Shown here: one piece after another, positions 63,260-64,000 of the stretch
How positions within the stretch are numbered: the stretch's first letter is position 1
How the letters are laid out: each line of letters starts with the position of its first letter
From: Propionivibrio dicarboxylicus
GTDB lineage: Bacteria > Pseudomonadota > Gammaproteobacteria > Burkholderiales > Rhodocyclaceae
DNA length: 64,000 nucleotides
Reading direction: 5' to 3'
NCBI GenBank assembly: GCA_945902805.1
Contig: CAMDMZ010000004.1
Coordinates: forward strand, 1-64,000
The notes under the pieces: model-generated
What the model saw: the letters and a program-made list of their open reading frames with translations, nothing else
Told to the model about the DNA's origin: nothing
Databases searched by the model: none
Program-made: the position numbers and the translations under genes

Positions 63260-64000
63260 AGCACATCAATCTTTCCGAATGGTCGCTTAAGCACCAGTCG
63301 ATGGTGCTGTACCTGATGATCGTCTTCATGGTCGGCGGCGTGCTGGCCTTCCTCAATCTCGGGCGTGCTGAAGACCCCGACTTCACGTTCAAGGCCATGG
63401 TGGTAAGGACGCTGTGGCCCGGTGCCACGGCGCTACAGGTGGAACAGCAACTGACCGAGCGGATCGAAAAGAAACTGAGCGAGACTCCCTGGGTCGATTA
63501 CGTCAAGAGTTCGTCCAAGCCGGGTGAGTCCTTGATCATCATCGTGCTCAAGGACTTCACCCCCAAAGCCGAAGTGCCCGAAGCCTGGCGCCAGGTGCGC
63601 AAGAAACTCGACGACATCCGCCACACGCTGCCGGCAGGCGTGCAGGGGCCATTCCCGAATGATGAATTCGGTGACGTGCAAATCAAGATTTTTGCGCTCA
63701 CCGGTGCTGACTACACCATGGGTGACCTACGGCGTGAAGCGGACCGCCTGGCGCGCGAACTGCGCCGTGTTCCGGATGTAAAGAAGATCGAAATGATCGG
63801 CATCCAGGACGAGAAGATCTACGTTGACGTTAGCCCGGCCCGACTGGCGGCGATGGGCCTGGTGCCCACCCAGGTCTTCGACGCCCTGCAGAAACAGAAT
63901 GCGGTGGCCGCTTCCGGCTTCGTTGAAACCGAGACACATCGCGTGCGCCTGCGTGTGACGGGAGCATTCGATAGCGTAGATTCCTTGCGCGAAGCCACGC
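63256..64000 (+). CDS. Second RND efflux pump, N-terminal part
   Basis: The frame opens at ATG 63256, overlapping the adaptor stop, and runs past the window edge (248 codons visible). MKHINLSEWSLKHQSMVLYL and then LNLGRAEDPDFTFKAMVVRT, WPGATALQVEQQLTERIEKK mark a pump of the RND class. It has a first membrane segment (residues 15-35) and the start of the first porter domain. Together with TetR and the adaptor it forms the second pump operon. Confidence 0.92.
   Translation, partial: MKHINLSEWSLKHQSMVLYLMIVFMVGGVLAFLNLGRAEDPDFTFKAMVVRTLWPGATALQVEQQLTERIEKKLSETPWVDYVKSSSKPGESLIIIVLKDFTPKAEVPEAWRQVRKKLDDIRHTLPAGVQGPFPNDEFGDVQIKIFALTGADYTMGDLRREADRLARELRRVPDVKKIEMIGIQDEKIYVDVSPARLAAMGLVPTQVFDALQKQNAVAASGFVETETHRVRLRVTGAFDSVDSLREAT

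Overview
The window is a piece of a GC-rich proteobacterial chromosome, most likely betaproteobacterial. This rests on gene order and family resemblance: ftsYEX, M16 peptidase pair, rsmD, coaD, ferredoxin, mutM, TPR protein, lolB, ispE, tRNA; leuCDB next to a citramalate synthase; glrK-qseG-glrR; and a liv transporter with an acyl-CoA ligase. A Rhodocyclales-like sulfur- or aromatic-metabolising genus is a guess; no rRNA or phylogenetic marker was available to test it.

Layout. 1-190: edge of a truncated transposase. 0.4-11.6 kb: conserved housekeeping block (secreted protein, ftsX/ftsE/ftsY, two M16 peptidases, rsmD, coaD, ferredoxin, mutM, TPR protein, lolB, ispE). 11.75-14.0 kb: tRNA-Lys and a 2.1-kb island bounded by a 98-101 bp direct repeat of the tRNA 3' end plus its terminator. 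The island carries hicAB with a third small gene, a nuclease-like remnant and a transposase remnant. 14.0-19.8 kb: leuCDB, an MmyB-type regulator and cimA. 20.1-24.7 kb: mqsRA and a decayed ISL3-type transposase gene into which an intact IS607-type element (serine recombinase plus TnpB) has inserted. 24.7-26.5 kb: flavocytochrome c sulfide dehydrogenase. 26.6-30 kb: glrK-qseG-glrR. 30.6-31.8 kb: Fic protein. 32-42.1 kb: branched-chain-type ABC importer, acyl-CoA ligase, two binding proteins, a secreted Cache protein and a chemoreceptor. 42.1-51.1 kb: two-partner secretion locus with a FecR-domain protein and a CapA-like protein. 51.3-57.1 kb: YkgJ and DUF4143 ATPase genes, thiC, a carbonic anhydrase fusion and a ParE-type toxin-antitoxin pair. 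57.2-64 kb: two divergent RND efflux operons around one TetR regulator and its operator.

The most unusual signal is a short dispersed repeat (core AAAGTCGGTGCTGG followed by YGRGACGGCG) found about ten times on both strands. Four copies are read in the same frame inside unrelated proteins (as KVGAGGTA, or KVGAGETA in one), one or two are read antisense inside genes, and four are intergenic. It behaves like a mobile or selected short element. Other points of interest: a GlrR-like regulator without the GAFTGA loop, a 9-G tract near the end of the large secreted adhesin, a 42-bp perfect palindrome just upstream of an ATPase gene, an adhesin-E/carbonic anhydrase fusion, and a TnpB lacking its zinc finger and an obvious third RuvC acidic residue.
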